DNA from: Leisingera aquaemixtae
Lineage (GTDB): Bacteria; Pseudomonadota; Alphaproteobacteria; Rhodobacterales; Rhodobacteraceae
Assembly: GCF_019801145.1 (NCBI RefSeq)
Contig: NZ_JAHVJQ010000015.1
Coordinates: forward strand, 1 to 64,000
Length of the DNA stretch: 64,000 bases
Direction: 5' to 3'
Shown here in pieces: positions 63,394 through 64,000 of the stretch. The stretch's first letter is position 1. Each line of letters begins with the position of its first letter. Made by a program: the position numbers and the translations under genes. A model generated the notes under the pieces. That model was not told where the DNA came from and made no database searches. It was given only the letters and a program-made list of their open reading frames with translations.

Positions 63394-63723
63394 ATGGCAT
63401 CTGGAGTTAAACCCCGCGTCAAGGTTCCAAAGACTGCCGCCGCAGGTGAAGCGGTCACAATCAAGACTCTCATCAGCCACAAGATGGAAAGCGGTCAGCG
63501 CAAGGACAAGGAAGGCAATGTCATTCCGCGTTCGATCATCAACCGTTTCACCTGCGAGTTCAACGGAGAACTGGTGGTGGACGTGACGATGGAACCTGCG
63601 ATTTCAACGAACCCCTATTTCCAGTTTGAGGCCACTGTGCCCGAAGCCGGGGAGTTCGTGTTCACCTGGTATGACGACGACGGCTCCGTCTACGACACCA
63701 AGAAGTCGATCGAGGTCGCCTGA
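63394..63723 (+). CDS. soxZ: Sulfur carrier partner SoxZ
   Basis: A 109-residue immunoglobulin-like protein, without its own signal, exported with SoxY. It has KPRVKVPKTAAAGEAVTIKTLISH and FEATVPEAGEFVFTWYDDDG, typical of SoxZ. The start follows AGGAG at 63380-63384. Confidence 0.95.
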   Translation: MASGVKPRVKVPKTAAAGEAVTIKTLISHKMESGQRKDKEGNVIPRSIINRFTCEFNGELVVDVTMEPAISTNPYFQFEATVPEAGEFVFTWYDDDGSVYDTKKSIEVA

Positions 63724-63794
63724 TGGTTCGGCCACTAAGGCAGATCAGCGCCCGCCTGTGAACGCTGGCGCTGGTTCACCAAGGGAGGAAAGCA

Positions 63795-64000
63795 ATGAAC
63801 AAAAAGGCACTTACGGCGATCGCGGCAGTTTTGGCCTATCCTGTTGCAGTGATAGCCGGTCCGGACGAAGACAAACTTGTGATCAATGAAGAACTGAACA
63901 TGATCTCGGTGACGGAAGCGCCGGCGCATGCGGAAAACCTGGATACGATCTATTCCGGCTGGCATTTCCGTACCGACGAAACGCAGGCCTTGCAGACTGA
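63795..64000 (+). CDS. soxA: SoxA cytochrome c, N-terminal fragment (cut by window end)
   Basis: 68 codons to the window edge. A signal peptide (MNKKALTAIAAVLAYPVAVIA) is followed by GPDEDKLVINEEL and YSGWHFRTDET, which fits SoxA in position and sequence. GGGAGG lies 9 bases before the ATG. The haem motifs would be downstream of the window. Confidence 0.88.
   Translation, partial: MNKKALTAIAAVLAYPVAVIAGPDEDKLVINEELNMISVTEAPAHAENLDTIYSGWHFRTDETQALQT

Noticed and set aside
1-64000. CRISPR array or tRNA/rRNA genes
   Set aside because: No regularly spaced repeats, and no cloverleaf or rRNA-like segment was recognised on reading.

Overview
The window reads as high-GC alphaproteobacterial DNA, most likely from the Roseobacter group (Rhodobacteraceae). 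It is probably part of a repABC-type extrachromosomal replicon. The grounds are a complete repA-repB-repC cassette with a recognisable antisense RNA locus and a perfect parS-like palindrome, and, at the other end, a sox cluster with soxSR-soxT diverging from soxVWXYZA. No tRNA, rRNA or CRISPR array was seen. The genus cannot be fixed from sequence reading alone.

Layout. 1-4000: the 5' end of a P-type ATPase gene, then repABC, ctRNA and parS. 4000-18200: fermentation and central-carbon genes (Zn alcohol dehydrogenase, PfkB kinase, PEP synthase, a GerW/DUF2953 pair, a Na/Pi cotransporter) and a tight operon of acetate-CoA ligase, fused pyruvate dehydrogenase E1, E2 and an acyl carrier protein. 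18200-29600: universal stress proteins, CBS protein, a Crp-type regulator, a glutamine amidotransferase facing an ATP-grasp ligase, DUF2267, a damaged persulfide-oxidation module and a beta-CASP nuclease. 29600-35650: SorAB-like sulfite dehydrogenase, a helix-hairpin-helix protein, Hsp20, Lon and an SPW membrane protein. 35700-43500: SHOCT, DUF3775 (interrupted), CBS, host-attachment protein, Hsp20, a two-component pair, an FNR-type regulator and a BON protein. 43600-58600: a transposase remnant, PHA synthase, an SLC13 transporter, a hibernation factor fused to a cold-shock domain, a frameshifted GroEL, cytochrome c, a cation/proton antiporter, and an AMP/thymidine phosphorylase - PRPP synthetase - FtsH run. 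58988-64000: the sox cluster, cut by the window end inside soxA.

What ties the middle 45 kb together is regulatory. I count 18 FNR-type palindromes (TTGAY-N4-RTCAA and close variants), mostly 45-100 bp before the start codons of the stress, fermentation and proteolysis genes, and the window encodes two Crp/Fnr-family regulators. The FNR-type one carries a Cys cluster suited to an Fe-S centre. The simplest reading is a low-oxygen or energy-starvation survival island: fermentation and gluconeogenic enzymes, protein quality control (Lon, FtsH, GroEL, Hsp20), ribosome hibernation, storage polymer synthesis and universal stress proteins under one oxygen- or redox-sensing switch. This is analogous in content, not homologous, to DosR- or ANR-type dormancy regulons.

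The island is partly decayed. Six genes are broken or truncated: a half Na/Ca exchanger, a persulfide dioxygenase joined out of frame to a SulP tail, DUF3775 with an in-frame TGA, GroEL with a +1 shift, a beta-CASP N-terminal relic, and an apparent Lon-like N-terminal relic. Some of the single-base lesions could be sequencing errors.
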